Origin: Erigeron canadensis
Taxonomy: Eukaryota > Streptophyta > Magnoliopsida > Asterales > Asteraceae
DNA: 64,000 nt
Direction of reading: 5' to 3'
Assembly: GCF_010389155.1 (NCBI RefSeq)
Contig: NC_057768.1
Location: 43,007,633-43,071,632, forward strand
The translations under genes and the position numbers were made by a program. Every line of letters starts with the position of its first letter. Position 1 is the first letter of the stretch. The notes under the pieces were generated by a model. The model did no database searches, had not been told where the DNA came from, and saw only the letters and a list, made by a program, of their open reading frames with translations. Positions 10,601 to 22,500 of the stretch are shown here, piece after piece.

Positions 10601-12797
10601 AGTATGGCGGAGATTTTGCGTAAATACATTCGATATTCCTTGAATGAAAAGCCTTTCAACCCCAAACTGGTTGCAGCACTGATTCAACTCAGGAAAACAA
10701 CAATGTTGGATGATTCTCAAATCGCTGAAATATTGAATGAAATTTCAAGACGACTTGTCAAAGATTATGGTACAAAATCTGCTTATGTTTTATGCAAATA
10801 CAATAAATCTCAATGAATTCTCTAGAATTATCATTGCGCTTTATTTTCATTACTTAGTCAAATTGTGTGAAATTGGTGATTTCTTTCAATCAGTTGTTAT
10901 CTTAGGCAATAATTACAAGTTACTTGGAGTTAATCAGTGTCCTCTTCTTTGTAATTGTTAGAATTATTCAGAGAGAAATTTTTCTCTCAATGTGTGTGTT
11001 CATATATTGCCACTGCTATTGTGCGACAACTAGTTATTAGTAATCTCTCTTTGATGGTGGAAATAAGGTAAGGTTTTCCAAAGATATCTACACTTCATAA
11101 TAAAATGAAGGTATAGCTTGACTGGTAGCTAAAACAGACAAAGTGAAAGGGTAACATATGTCCAATACAAGTAAGAGAGAAAAATAAAGGAACTATAGAG
11201 AAAGAAAAATAAAGGAACGATATGAAACTCAAATGAAATTTATATCTAAATCAGAGTTGCATCTGTGCATATAATTGGTGCTCTTTGTTTGCTCAATATG
11301 TTCTTCCATGTTGCAGGTCCAGTAGTGATGAATACATCAGGATATTCAGAAAAGGGCTTAAGGAGAAAGCTTACTGTCCAATCTTTGTTCGGAAAACTTT
11401 TCTATCTTTCAGAGGTAAAATCAAATTGATCTTTTCTACTAGGGCAGTTATTTTTTAAGTGAGTTCTCATTCAGCATTTTAAATTTCTAAGAAGTTCAAT
11501 AACCTGCTCCTAGATGATTTTGTTTTTATCATCTTTACATTCAAGGTATTATAATCATGATGTATTACAAATGTGGTCGGGTAGATTTTACTTTTTAGTA
11601 CTTGTATGTCAAGAAAAAAGGCCACACTTCAAGTCATCAATTATGTGTTATCTCCCATGAATGCAAATAATCCTGGGTAAGTGGGAATGTCAGCCATATA
11701 ATTATCTGATCATTTGCATAATTGCATTCTTGCAAGATATTAGTCACATACTCACATCAATTCCTCCATGAGTTTTCCCTGTTTAGTCCTATAAAAGATA
11801 TATTATGTTTCTGATTTTAGTTACAGTCTTCTGTCAAAATATGATTTTCTTGAATTTTGAACCTTTGCAAAATTAGATGAAATATCATACTTTTGTACAT
11901 TTATTGTGTTAAATACTCTTCTAAGGCTAATTACAATCAACTTTAATAACGATCAAATTGATTATCATCTTATCCATTGAATTGTTATTATTCTCATCCT
12001 CATTGTGTTCCCTCAAACCTAGCTGTTAGTTTAGTTTGATTGCTAGTTGATGATATTATTGATGCTTATATTCATATTGCTATATGACACTAGCTCCCTG
12101 AGTTCTGCGGAAGAGACAGCTCCTTGATAGTGAAAGAAATATTTGGCGTTGCAGAGTAAGCATCATTCTTTTTTAAGTAAATTACTTTTGTAACCTTTTT
12201 GGCATGTTGCCTCAAAACAACATTGTAAGAAAATACGACCAAAATCATTGACCTCACAAAATTTTAGCATATTTGTTCAACTTTGTTAAGTATATTTTTT
12301 ACAAATTTAAGTATAATGGTTAATTGTGTTTCAAGTATAACGTGCCCCTTTTTTTCTGGGTTATTCTAAATATGAGTACATGACAGTAGTTTATCTACAA
12401 ATCTTTAAATAATATCTTTTCTCGAGAATAGACCTGACAGATTGGCCGGGCTGGTGTTGGCAACAAGTAATCTTTTAGTCCGGTTGACTAGTTGAGGTCC
12501 GTTTTATGTGGTAAATATGATTACCGAAATTTGTAATAATGGTATACGTTTTTTTAATAAGGTCCCTTTTTCCCATTGACCCTAGGGTCATTTTTTGGCT
12601 ATTATTTATATTGATATGTTTGAGATTAAGTGTAACCCAAAAAAACATGTTTGCTCATGAAATTTCGTAGTGAGGATGCGGAAAAACTGCGGTTGAGTAC
12701 AGTTGCGGAAGCCGGTGATATGGAATCACTTGAAAAGATGGTTGATGGTATTGATTCAGAGGAGTCGGGTGATGAATCTTCATTAGGGGATCCATAG
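7681..12797 (+). CDS. Predicted plastid-targeted membrane protein of unknown function
   Basis: Six exons: 7681-8133, 9824-9922, 10592-10769, 11317-11414, 12094-12155 and 12671-12797, together 338 codons without a stop. The N-terminus is rich in Thr, Ser, His and Asn, has few acidic residues and ends near SILTVSAAAA, which fits a chloroplast transit peptide. An acidic stretch (EIEEEEIEED, residues 74-83) precedes LPWIQEKALDIVEFSGS. One hydrophobic segment lies at about 115-136 (LPWILAVPLAYVGVSFVLAV). The rest is soluble, helical and regular in look (GFSMAEILRKYIRYSLNEKP, DDSQIAEILNEISRRLVKDY) and ends in an acidic, Ser-rich tail. Exon 1 ends at a weak donor (CGG|GTCC); a better GTAACC donor six bases upstream would put a stop in exon 2. 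I do not recognise a named domain; conserved sequence character and clean exon phasing make it a real gene. Confidence 0.85.
8162..8187. repeat. (TA)n microsatellite in intron 1
   Basis: About twelve TA repeats lie 30 bases after the weak exon 1 donor of the plastid protein gene. Confidence 0.85.
8306..8660. mobile_element. Mutator-type foldback MITE with 9-bp target duplication
   Basis: The element sits in intron 1 of the plastid protein gene. It is flanked by the nine-base direct repeat ACTAGGAGC (8297-8305 and 8661-8669). Its ends, GAGTTTTTTGTACGGATAGG and the complement of the right end (GAAAAATTTGTATGGATGGG), are imperfect inverted repeats. The inverted repeat runs inward through almost the whole element: arms at about 8384-8449 and 8513-8583 share TTCGGTGTCTTAGA and AAGTCCGGTGTTGTAGA motifs in opposite orientation. 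A nine-base duplication and long TIRs point to the MULE superfamily. It encodes nothing; the short ORFs in it are shadows of the palindrome. Confidence 0.75.
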
Positions 12798-14800
12798 ATT
12801 TTGTTTCTACAGGTTTTATAGGTTTTTTTGTAAGACTGTTGAGAGATATATACAAGCGGCATGAAAAAATTGTTGTAAAATGTTCATTAATGAAGATGAA
12901 CCCGTTAAAAGATGTGATTTTGCATAATTCATGTTAAACACACATGACATATCTTACATCTTCTATCAGAGCCAATTGTGATTTTGCATCTTTGGTTGGT
13001 CACAACTAAGATTGCTGATTGCGATCAACAGTAACGAGTTAAATGTTGCATATGTGGATCTGATAATGATACATAAAATATGAAAGTTTATATGTATTAA
13101 ACTATAAATTATTGGGTTTGTTGGTTGGTGTTGATTCTATTCGGAGTGGGGGGTCTTTGAGCCCGACGCCGCCCCCTAAGTCCCCATCTACATTGCTTCA
13201 AGGGGTTTCTTCCTTCAAAAAATTTCTCTCTTACTTCCCGATGAATTTTTGCCGCCCCTCCCCCTTTTACTTTATATATATATATATATACACATTATAT
13301 GTAATTTCAAAGACCCCTAAAGGAGCCCAGGGATGCCTCACTCCCTCCAAAAGGAGGGCTCCTTTTGAAAGGAGCATCCGCCACGTATCGCATGCCGCCC
13401 CCATGTAGGAAGCCCCATTTGCCCCCTCACTCCTCATAGCCTTAACTTCAAAAACAACCAATATTGATCGACATATAGAAAAGCTAACAATACGTGAGTG
13501 TTTCACACTTAAACTTAAATACCCAACAACCTTATATTCTCATCCCCATATATATATATATATATATATCATCATTCTCAAACTTCTTGGGTTAAAATTA
13601 ATAATAATGTATATGATTTTGTTTTATAAGAAAGTTTATACCATAGACAAAGATGTTGAATAAGTGTATGTAACAATGTTTCAAGTTCGAACGGTTGCTT
13701 CAATCGGTTTTATTGTTATCCAGTTCTGATATAAACGTATATATTTTTTATTAAATTTGATCTGAAGTGAAGTTACCATAAAAAAATTTTTATTAATTTA
13801 TATGTTAATTGTAAGAATATTTATATTGAATAAAATTTATCATGTTAACTTAGATAGTTTAAGAAGTTAACTTTTTTACTTCAATAGATAAACAAACTAA
13901 TAAGCATTAAATTTGATGTTTTTCATTACATGAAATAAAACTATTTTAAGCTACATAAATCTATCTTCTTATTTAACTTCACTAGTGAATTTACCTGGGT
14001 TTAACCTAAGCGTTTTAATTAAAATTATAAAACTATAAAATATGTTTGTAAATTTTGTTATTTAATTATAAATCGATATAAAGATGATGAATTGAAAACA
14101 TAATAATTATAAAAAGATTTCTTTGTTTGTAATAAAAGATTAGTAACCTTAAATAAGTATTTAGTGAGTTATTTTTAATTAAAAATATTGTAAATTATTT
14201 ATGACATCATAATTAAAATAAAAAGCTTTTAAGAAAAAATGTAGATTTGCCACATCATATTTTTTCTAAAAATACTTTTGAAAGACAATTGTCTTTTATT
14301 TAGTATAGAGATAGAGATAGAGATAAGAATATTTTTTTTCTTCCAATAATAAATTGAAATAATGTAGAATATATTTTTTTTCTTTTTACATATAATAAAA
14401 AAATATTACTCGTAACATTTTATAAAATTAGTTAATTAATTATTTAGGAGAACATACATTCTTTATATGTGTTAAATTAAAGCCAGCATCATACCAACCA
14501 ATAATATTGAGTAGTTTCTGTTTAACTTTCTTTTTTATTTTTCTTCAAGGTTTCACACACAGACGTATATATATGATCTAAAAGTTTATATAAAAACCAG
14601 AAAAGAATGTCAAGCAGATCTACCACCCTTTAAAATCAAAAAACTTTCTTCTTCTTCTTCTTCCTCAATCATTATCATTATATACTTATAATTTCCCAAA
14701 AACCCTAAAATTCAACTAAACACTCCCATTATCATTAGTTAGAATTAAAATCTTTAATCTTCATTATTATTATTATTATTATTAAGTAATAATTAATGAG
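12798..14800. other. Intergenic region before the EF-hand gene, with a GC-rich repeat
   Basis: At 13115-13435 there is a GC-rich block unlike its AT-rich surroundings. Its ends (GGAGTGGGGGGTC on the left and the complement of GCCCCCTCACTCC on the right) look like degenerate terminal inverted repeats, so it may be a non-autonomous transposon. TA microsatellites are at about 13274-13290 and 13551-13569, and GATAGA repeats at about 14310-14326. The last 250 bp have promoter and leader character: a TATA-like TTATATAAAAACC at about 14586, a CTT-rich tract and a TTA repeat just before the next start codon. Confidence 0.5.
14586..14598 (+). promoter_or_regulatory. Candidate TATA box for the EF-hand gene
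   Basis: TTATATAAAAACC lies about 210 bases upstream of the start codon and before a pyrimidine-rich CTT leader. Placement is plausible for a plant core promoter, but no transcription start can be seen from sequence alone. Confidence 0.4.
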
Positions 14801-17800
14801 ATGGGCAAAGTTTCAGTAATAATTTACATAACAGTAGCTTTACTAATCCTCTTATTAATCTCACATTCCCCTGATAAATCTACTCACCGTCACCGCCGTC
14901 ACCGCCGCCTCAAACTCCGGCCACACCCACAACCCAACACCACCGACCACCACATCTCTTTTGACCCATTAATCGCTGACATTGAAAGAAAACGTGAAGA
15001 TAAATTATGGGAAGAAAAAAATCAAATCTTTAACAGCAATCATCATGAATCCGACCCGGCACCCGGGATGAAATCGCAACCCGAATGGGAGGATTTTATA
15101 GATGCAGAGGATTATTTGAATGATGAACATAAGTTTAACATAACACATAGGTTGGTGTTGTTGTTTCCTAGGATAGATGTTGATCCTGCTGATGGTTTTG
15201 TTACTGAACATGAGTTGACTGAATGGAACCTTGAACAAGCTCAAAAAGATGTTCTTCATAAGTCTCAAAGAGAGATGGAGTTGCATGATAAGGATCATGA
15301 TGGTTTGGTTTCTTTTGCTGAGTATCAGCCTCCTAGTTGGGTTCGAGATTCCGGTACTATGTTTTTTTTTGTGAATTTTCAATGAATATATAATTATATA
15401 TGTTGGTTGGTTATCGATTGTCGGTTATGCTAGATAAGTTGTTTTCGTGTAAGGTTTTGTGATATATGTGTAGTTGGTATGCTTAAAGTTGGAACTTTAT
15501 GATGCCCCTTCTGTTAGTTAGTAATTTTTAAGTTGTAATTTTTATGATAGCTTTTTGTGTATAGTTTGGGTTTTGGAGGTTTTTTTAAGAGAATGCCTTC
15601 ACCCCCATTAACGCCTACTACCTTTAGGAGCCTAAGGCAGGTGGAATATCCTCTCTCTATCGGTTGCTAAATGGAACTCTTCGTTTCCGTTAAAGGGAAA
15701 ATGCATTTTAGGATAACTTTAACTGGCTATGCAAAACGCCTCCAAGGTGGCCTAGTGGTTAACATAAAGGACCTCTTTATAAGAAGTCTTAGCTTCGAAT
15801 CTCGTAGGTACAATCTTGGGGATGGCCATGGAGAGTTTTGAAAACATTCAAGGGATACCCCTGTGATGCTGCGTACATCTGTGTAAGAAAAACTCGATTT
15901 CCTTCCTAACCTGAATAGGGAACACCTCATTTGTTTTCCACGCTGATCTTCAATTTGTTAGCAACTTAGCATTCTTTTCGTTTAGTCAACTAGGGTGAAA
16001 TTGATCAGAAGGTTGATTGAATCCCATCAGTTTTTGGCCAATTTGAGGATCAATTGATCAAAATTGACCAGTCTCTCCGTGAGAGAGAACTTTACGTTGT
16101 TTGAGTTTGTGGGACACCGCGTTTATCAAAAAAGAAAGAAACCGGACAAACTGATAAAAATAAAATCCCCAAATTAAAGATTGTTTCGTAGTAAGTTAGT
16201 CTAAATTGCAATTTATCCCTACTAGTTACTAGGTTCACGACTCTTCTATGAAAGATAGTTTATAGATAATTTAGCTTGTGCCTTTTAATTTTGATCTAGT
16301 ATCAACTTATTCTATCATGTACTTGACTGTGATAGACTTGGGGCCTTTTCTAGTATAGATGTACATGCTCGTTTCTTGTCATAGAGGAAAGAAATGTTTG
16401 ATCAATAAAGGGACCTGGATCATTGATTTGTGTGAGCAGTTTCTCTGCACTAGCTTAATCATAACCAGATGTTTTCCGCTTATCTGTTTGGAAACCCGAA
16501 TACTCTTCTTCAAACTGTCAAATAACTAGAGATTCATGGACTAAACTATATGCATTCATGATAGCCTCTCTTTTTTTGTTTCTTTTTTACAAAAGAATAT
16601 AGTAAATGTTAATATAACTTTCTAGATGGCCTTTTATGTTTGGATATTTCACTTACAACTCAACTGGCTATATTGTCACTAGGTAATAATTCATTTGGAT
16701 ACGATATGGGTTGGTGGAAAGAGGAACATTTTAATGCATCTGATGCTGATGGGGACGGTTTTTTGAATATCACCGAATTCAATGAGTAAGTTTATCTACT
16801 CTCTTTAAGCTATATGAAGTTTTAGGCTTGTAGCTTCTTTTACGGCCTGCATCTTGTTATTTCCATTAATTTGTGCCATCTTTTGTGATATCCAGCTTTC
16901 AGCACCCTGCGGACACTAAGAATCCTAAACTTCTTCGGTGGCTATGCAAGGAAGAAGTGAGGTGCGTGCTATTTACAACTAAGCGTTATAGTGTTATTTC
17001 TGTTTAGCTAGAGAACTTCACATGAACAATATATAAATTTATATGCATACAAATGTATACAAAATTACCCAAGTTATGTATTATATATGGACTTTGCAAC
17101 ATAATACATCAAATTTTTTATCTTGTTTCAGTGAACGCGATACTGACAAAGATGGGAAGATAAATTTCAAAGAGTTCTTCCATGGACTATTTGACCTTGT
17201 TAGAAATTATGATGAAGAAATTCATAATTCTTCACATTTTAATAGTGATTCGTTAGAGTCCCCAGCAAGGAGCTTTTTCGCCGAGCTTGACAAAGATAGT
17301 GACGGGTATATCTAGACCTATATTCCCAATTAAGCCTGTATATAGTAGATGTCCGAAACAATGTAGGTTTGATGAGACTGAATTTTATATTGTAGTTGCT
17401 TGTCTGATGTTGAACTGCTACCTATCATTGGAAAGCTTCATCCGCCAGAGCGTTACTATGCTAAACAGCAGGCAGATTATATTATATCACAGGTGAGTTT
17501 TTTTAAAGTGCAGTGTCTAATCCTGTGGCTAAGTTATATTCTAGCCAGCTAAATGCAGTTTCTTATATGTGTGCGTACGACCGTACGTACATTTATTTTT
17601 AACTATGCTACCATTTATTTCAATAGATTGTGTTTTATGCATTTGTATACGGTCTCATTCAGGATTTCAGGATAAATGGATTTTAAACCCTATTTGTGAA
17701 TATCAGGATAACATTGTAGGTTGCATTTGTGGGACATTTGTTTGTGTTAAAATGAAATTATTAAGAACCGTAAATCAGTGTCTTAGTGTTTGTAGCTAGA

Positions 17801-18046
17801 GGTGGCAAAACGGGTGGGCGATATTCAAATGTCAAATATCGACCATGTTTGAAGTGATTCAAGTAACATAGGTACCTGACAACTCACAAATTCCTAATTA
17901 ATTCCTCATTTGTATTTCAGGCTGATACAGATAAAGATGGACGCTTGTCATTGACAGAAATGATCGATAGTCCATATGTATTTTACAGTGCTATATTTAA
18001 CGAGGATGAAGATGAAGATTATGAATACCATGACGAGTTCCGCTAA
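14801..18046 (+). CDS. Calumenin/reticulocalbin-like protein with six EF-hands
   Basis: This is a calcium-binding protein of the CREC type, expected in the secretory pathway. Exons: 14801-15353, 16683-16785, 16896-16961, 17132-17305, 17396-17492 and 17921-18046, giving 372 residues. A hydrophobic N-terminal segment (residues 4-22) is a signal peptide or anchor, followed by a His/Arg-rich stretch. Six EF-loops are visible: DVDPADGFVTEHE, DKDHDGLVSFAE, DADGDGFLNITE, DTDKDGKINFKE, DKDSDGCLSDVE and DTDKDGRLSLTE. The first departs from the canonical spacing and may bind weakly. The fifth is split by an intron, and its Cys at loop position 7 depends on the junction I chose. The acidic C-terminus ends YHDEFR, close to the HDEF-type ER-retention tails of the family but with one extra Arg. 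The Arabidopsis relative is probably At4g27790. Confidence 0.92.
15743..15935 (+). mobile_element. tRNA-derived SINE in intron 1 of the EF-hand gene
   Basis: The head GGTGGCCTAGTGGTTAACA resembles an RNA polymerase III A box, and GCTTCGAATCTCG about 50 bases on resembles a B box. The body shares GATGGCCATGGAGAG-like and ATACATCTG-like blocks with the SINE at 22019-22222. The 3' end and target duplication were not resolved. Confidence 0.65.
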
Positions 18047-19569
18047 TCTGAAGATTTGGTAAAGACTTCCACGATTCTTTTGGTGTATGACTATTTATGT
18101 TTGCAGCATAGTATTAGGGTCCGATGATGTTTCTTCTGCAAATGTAGAATAACTTTGTTCTTCATCAGATAGGTTCTAAAGCAAACATTTTTTACTTCAG
18201 TTTCTGAACCATAGGTACAATTTGATGATAGCAAGCATTTTTGTTTCCTTTTCGAGGAATATCCTGATTGAATGGATAGTGAGCGAAAAGCATATATTTG
18301 TCATCAAGCTTCAAATTGTGTATTTTATTGTTGTGATTGATACCTATGGGATTTCATCATGGCACTCGTATAGACTTATCAGAGTCTGCTGCATGTTTTT
18401 TGACACTGGATAATAATAGTCGATATTGTCTGTAACCTTGTCTTTAGTCGTCCTTTAGTGTATGATCATTTGTTTTTACATTTTGGTTATTTCTGTAGTA
18501 AATTGACCTTATCTAGTCATAAAACATTTTATAGAAGATAAACTAAGATGAAGTATGTTGCTTGCTTTTGTTCAGTGCTTACGTGATAAATAAAAATTAC
18601 ATATTTTGAGGAAGCAGCATGATAGATAGTGATATGAGTTGCCTATTTCGACCTCTAGTTTCAAATCGATTATCCTTTTTATGGTCTTCATAGTAATATG
18701 ATTTTGAATTTGAGGCTAACCACCCGGATCACACTAAGTCTTATTTGTGTATGTTGTGCAATTCAAAAGTATGGCTTAGGTTTTGAAATTGGGTAAATCT
18801 GATAATAAGATCATATATATATCAACATAAACCACTTGGATAATCAATATTTGATTTCTGTTATTCATCCATCGCATAAGCTATAAAAGATGTATATGCT
18901 TCTTTGCCTGACTGGGCTCTGAGCGCATCTTAAATTTAAATTACACAATCTCAAACCAAACTGGAACACGGATTCTTGCTTCAGTATTGTGTAAACACCA
19001 CACCCAAACGAGATAACAGAGTCAGGCAGGTTTGGTTCATTCATTTGAAGAACACCTCTATCTCAATACAAAAACATTTCAAATAAAATAAAAAAGATAA
19101 TGGAAATTGTAGACGTGAACGCGAACTAAATCATCCAAGAGTAATTACGAATGTTACATTGTATAAATGTATGAAATAAGAAGCACCGAAAGAAACAGGG
19201 AGTACCCAAAAAAACATGCCTCCCCTTTCACCTTTCACGAGTGTACCTCTCTATACACGGAAGTCATCCTATTAGTTAAAACTGTTTAAAGTTACGACTG
19301 CACCACATGCAGAAGAATTACCAACTTCATCACATCTCTTTCCAATTTAACGTCACAGCGAGGATGAATAAAAACCATCAAACTGCACCATGCAACAAAA
19401 CCTGCATTTGCCACCACCAGGATTACCAAGAAATGGTCACATTTCATGCAGGGCCAACAGAAAAAGCATTCATAACCTAAAGTTGTCAATTATCCATGAC
19501 ACCATTTGGGACCATATTATGACCAGATAGCATTTAAAGTTTTGTACAACACTGTCTATAACATCTAAT
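18047..19569. other. Convergent intergenic region (EF-hand gene and PAT1 3' ends)
   Basis: Both flanking genes end here, so the interval should contain two 3' untranslated regions. The part from about 18950 to 19569 likely belongs to the PAT1 transcript on the minus strand. No transposon or further gene was recognised. Confidence 0.55.
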
Positions 19570-22500
19570 TCACCCTCTTACCGACTCAGGATTCACTTGA
19601 CCAATGCTCCCTCTTGGATCAGTCAAACCAGCAACCTGCATGGACCTTTGTGAAAAATCAACTAACATCTTCCTCTGATTATTATCAGTGTGTGGAAGAC
19701 TGGCACGCAGAAGTTCAACCGGCATTTCTCTACTGATAGCAAGTGCTGCCTCTGAAGCAACAATTTCTGTGGTTGGTGGGACCTGTGTACACATAGCTTG
19801 TACTAAACTATCATACTTGCTTAAGCAGTATTTCGTAAGAAGCCCAAAAAACGCATCGAAGGAGGCTTGCCATAGCTTAGGATTTCGCAACCCAGAGTTG
19901 GTAGAAACTGGAGGGTTACTTAACAATGAAGTGGCCCGATCCAAAACAGATTTTAGAACAACCGAAGCCCCGTCTCCGGACTGGCTCCCGAGAGGACGTA
20001 ATGGTGGCTGCTCTGAAGAACACACTACTGCAGCAAGACAAGCACTCAAAGAATTAAGATCCATTGAACCAACGCATGTGGTGACCGTTTTTGCTAAACC
20101 AGTAATGGTCATGGACGCTGATGGGTCAGAAGGAAGGCCGCCAAATAGAAACCTTAAGTGACGGAAAATCGCCATGCATACTATCCGTGCAAGTTCACCA
20201 CTTGGTGAGAGAAGCTGAAGGTATTTTGATATGAGTTTGCGGCCTTTGGGAAGTGATACTAATCGTAAAAAGATGATATCATCCTTAGCAGTCAAACTTT
20301 TCCCGAGAGGATCAACAAGCTGAAGTGATGTAGCTAACCCTTCTAGAAGAACCTGCCTTCTTTGTCTTATTTGTATACCGCCATCTTGAGGCTGACTAGA
20401 TTGTAGGAGACGATCAATGTCATCCACATCAAGAAGAAGATAAAGGCCATCTTCGATCATAATTCTGGCTGCAAGCATTGGTTCTTGTTCTAATGGTCTC
20501 TCAGATGCTTGGTTTTCAGAACCACCATCAACAGGAGGATCTACTTCAAGAAGAGGCTGGGGCCTACGGATGAATGTTAATGAAATCCTTCCATTAGCAT
20601 CAATATTGACATTATTTTTCGATTCTGTACTGTTACGTGAGGATCTAAAGGGTGAATCTTTAAGATGAGCGGGACAGAAACGGGTTTTTGACTTTGAATC
20701 AGAAGAAATTTTAGCAATTCGGGCTTGGTGATAGTAATCGTCTATGTATGGGTCATTGCTGTGAGTTGCAGAATGCTGCATCCTAAGAACGGATTCAATC
20801 TCTTCGGATGTCATGTATTTTGATTTGAATTGTACCTGAAATTTATCACTCTTCTGGTTACTACTATCAGAGCCCTGACGAGAAAGTCGTCCACTTTGCC
20901 GATTGCTTTTTTGGCTCGTTTTGGATTTTCGACTACTTAAATGTAGTGAACGGGAAGGGAGTGGGCACAGCTGAAGTGGTGCATAAGGACCAACAGAGTG
21001 TTGAAGTGGTGATATAAAATGTGGTGATAGTGATCCATTATGAAGCAATTTCTGCTGAAACGTGTTGCTCAATAGGCCCGCATGGTCCACATGTAGCATA
21101 TGATTGGCCCAATTATTTTGTGGCTGAGAATAATGTGAAAGAACAGGAGGAATTAAGTGTGACCCACTTCCACTATAACGGGATCCATGAAGAACACGAT
21201 TTAAATGCAGCTTACTGGAATTCAATAAAGGTGAAAGATTTGGCTCCGAAAAGGGTAACTGGGCATTGGAAGAAAGATTCATAAAATTTGAATGCTGGCG
21301 TGGCGAGGAGAGGTTTGCTTGACTAATAGGAGGGAAGGAAGGGAAAGATGGGTCAGGTACCAAAACAGGTTCACTGAGGACCTGCTGTTGTTCAACAGGG
21401 TATGATGATGCTCTGTACAATGGCTTTGAATCTGAGTAAAGATGAGGTTGTGATGACCATCTTCTGCTTCCTTGGTAGCATTCAGTGTCAGTAATATGTT
21501 GGTCCAACCACTCTGTCAACTCTCTTTCTTGCAACCATTCGGAAGCAGATGAACCTGAAAATAGTTTAGTTGGATCAATTGTGGTAATACCTATAATAAA
21601 ATAAAAAGGAAAACAAGATGGTAACAGAAGATTGTCATTTATATACTCACTTTCCTGTAAAATAAATCACAATAAATGACTGGGTTATTTGTGTACTCAC
21701 TTTCCCTTGAAAAAGATCCAGATCCTGATCCTCGGTCACCAATAACTCCAGGATGCCTAGGTCCACTAACTGATCTGTTCAACTGCAGAGCATATACCAT
21801 ACCGAAGTTACTCAATTTACACAAAATTAATGCAGATAACAAAGAGATTAATGAGATAATAACACAGAATTATTGATTACGAATTAAAACATGTCAACTA
21901 ATGGAACAAATGCATTTTGCGTAGTATACATAAAAAGTTACAACGCAAACATGTCATTTTGAGCAGCAACACACTATCTCTATAGTTAAACAAAATAACT
22001 ATTGAAAAATGTTAGATTGCATAAATTATATCTTGAAAGCTCGGGTTATCCGGGGATGGTGAGTCTTTTTGAGTCAGATGTATGCGACCTAACTGGGGTT
22101 TCCTTATGATCGTTTCCACCCATTTCCTGGCCACCCCCAAATTGATTATCTGGAAAGGCTTTGAACCTGAGACCTCTTCTAAGAAAAGAGGACGCCTAAC
22201 CACTAGGCCACCTCGCTGATGGTTATATTTATGCAATAAACTTTGCTTAGTCATACAGCTTAAAGATACTATGAGCCTGTGAGTACGAAATTACTAATCT
22301 AACTGAAAATCTAGTAATGGAAAATTTTAAATAAGATTGCTGGTGGAAGAAACTGGACTAGTGAACAAATTAGCACAACAGCTGTCATCAAAACTTCAAA
22401 AGTTTGAATCATCTTTAGGTTATTAAAAACAGTGTAAAACTACTAACGGAATATGACATTCACATATCCATGAAAATGAAAAATATATAGATATAAAAAA

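Noticed and set aside
13112..13506. Opposed ORFs in the GC-rich block
   Set aside because: Overlapping frames on both strands caused by high GC in a probable repeat, with a (TA)n tract in the middle of one.
19688..20161. 157-codon plus-strand ORF
   Set aside because: Antisense of the conserved PAT1 C-terminal exon; no start context or independent protein character.
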